This document shows, piece after piece, positions 63,717 to 64,000 of a DNA stretch of 64,000 nt. The notes under the pieces are model-generated. The model made no database searches and was not told the origin of the DNA. It saw nothing but the letters and a program-made list of their open reading frames with translations. This DNA comes from an uncultured Acetobacterium sp. GTDB taxonomy: Bacteria > Bacillota > Clostridia > Eubacteriales > Eubacteriaceae. Where the stretch lies: NCBI RefSeq assembly GCF_963664135.1, contig NZ_OY760905.1:2816736-2880735 (forward strand), given 5' to 3'. Within the stretch, counting starts at the first letter, position 1; each line of letters opens with the position of its first letter. The position numbers and the translations under genes were made by a program.

Positions 63717-64000
63717 ATGATTACCTTTTTTTTAAATGTGTTACCAGTTATAGTAATTTTATTTATAGTCTGTTGTGTTAATCTGGTTAGAAAGTACAAA
63801 AAAAAACCGAATATTAATTTGTATCGATGGATCAATATTTCAGTCTATTTGATTGAAATATATATCACCACAACGGTAATAAACTTTTTGATTAATCATA
63901 AAACATTTATGGAGTATGGTAATCCGTTAGATCTTTTGCATTTAGTGTCAGATTTTATACTAGCGTTTACTATATATCAATTTTTAATTAATATAATTTT
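63717..64000 (+). CDS. N-terminal part of a second AT-rich membrane protein
   Basis: A frame opens at ATG 63717 (AAGGATAACGAGG ahead) and runs without a stop to the window edge, giving 94 complete codons. At least three hydrophobic segments are visible (VLPVIVILFIVCCVNLV, ISVYLIEIYITTTVINFLI and LLHLVSDFILAFTIY). The family is unknown; the gene continues beyond the window. Confidence 0.55.
   Translation, partial: MITFFLNVLPVIVILFIVCCVNLVRKYKKKPNINLYRWINISVYLIEIYITTTVINFLINHKTFMEYGNPLDLLHLVSDFILAFTIYQFLINII

Noticed and set aside
63578..63835. 85-codon minus-strand frame
   Set aside because: It overlaps the plus-strand membrane gene that has a ribosome site, and has no site of its own.

Overview
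The window reads as chromosome of a strictly anaerobic, acetogen-type Firmicute, most like Acetobacterium or a close Eubacteriaceae relative. This is inferred from a tungsten aldehyde:ferredoxin oxidoreductase operon, a 2-oxoacid:ferredoxin oxidoreductase, a superoxide-reductase-like protein, an ACS/CFeSP-type Fe4S protein, cobamide salvage under a B12 riboswitch, a large Firmicute-type SRP RNA, a Trp T-box and a Clostridium-like type I-B CRISPR system. The species call is inference; nothing was searched.

Layout. 1-8.4 kb: end of an unknown gene, a small lipoprotein, metY-metA (direct sulfhydrylation route to methionine), a leader-peptide attenuator followed by DAHP synthase and prephenate dehydrogenase, an aromatic-acid-exporter-like protein, and a B12-riboswitch operon for alpha-ribazole uptake and phosphorylation (cblT-cblS). 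8.5-15 kb: pabA-pabB-pabC, then HD protein, CCA nucleotidyltransferase and TatD in one overlapping operon, tRNA-Gln and a small Fe-S protein. 15-21.9 kb: phosphopantetheinyl transferase, two half-size chromate-type transporters, a haem/flavin membrane redox protein, a GyrI-like protein, a GNAT acetyltransferase, and a diguanylate cyclase followed by an HD-GYP phosphodiesterase.

22-36.7 kb is the defence island. An array of 86 repeats (two degenerate) is followed, on the minus strand, by a complete type I-B operon cas6-cas8b-cas7-cas5-cas3-cas4-cas1-cas2, whose 3' end abuts the array leader. Upstream of cas6 is a feature not explained by the standard annotation: a degenerate two-repeat mini-array with its own promoter. 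Its single spacer matches the DNA just upstream of the cas promoter at 9 of the first 10 and 18 of the first 24 positions. The seed mismatch falls at position 6, and a TCA PAM-like triplet sits next to the site. It looks like a crRNA-like guide by which Cascade represses its own operon (CreR/CreA type). An orphan Phd-type antitoxin gene lies next to it.

37-46 kb: an operon of alcohol dehydrogenase, MoaD-like carrier, AOR and ferredoxin; a Sel1 protein; korA-korB-superoxide reductase; and a DUF3089 lipoprotein. 46-64 kb: SRP RNA, a second Fe-alcohol dehydrogenase, a LysR regulator divergent from a methyltransferase, a split permease, small membrane and Cys-rich proteins, a UvrD-type helicase, a T-box (Trp specifier) in front of a phenylacetate-CoA-ligase-like gene, enolase, a MEMO-AMMECR1 fusion, mutY, a G5/3D cell-wall protein, ilvE with a palindrome in its promoter, two tRNA-Ser genes and two uncharacterised membrane proteins. 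Three aromatic/folate blocks (aroF-tyrA, pabABC, T-box ligase) use chorismate-pathway metabolites, and at least two of them carry distinct RNA-based sensors.
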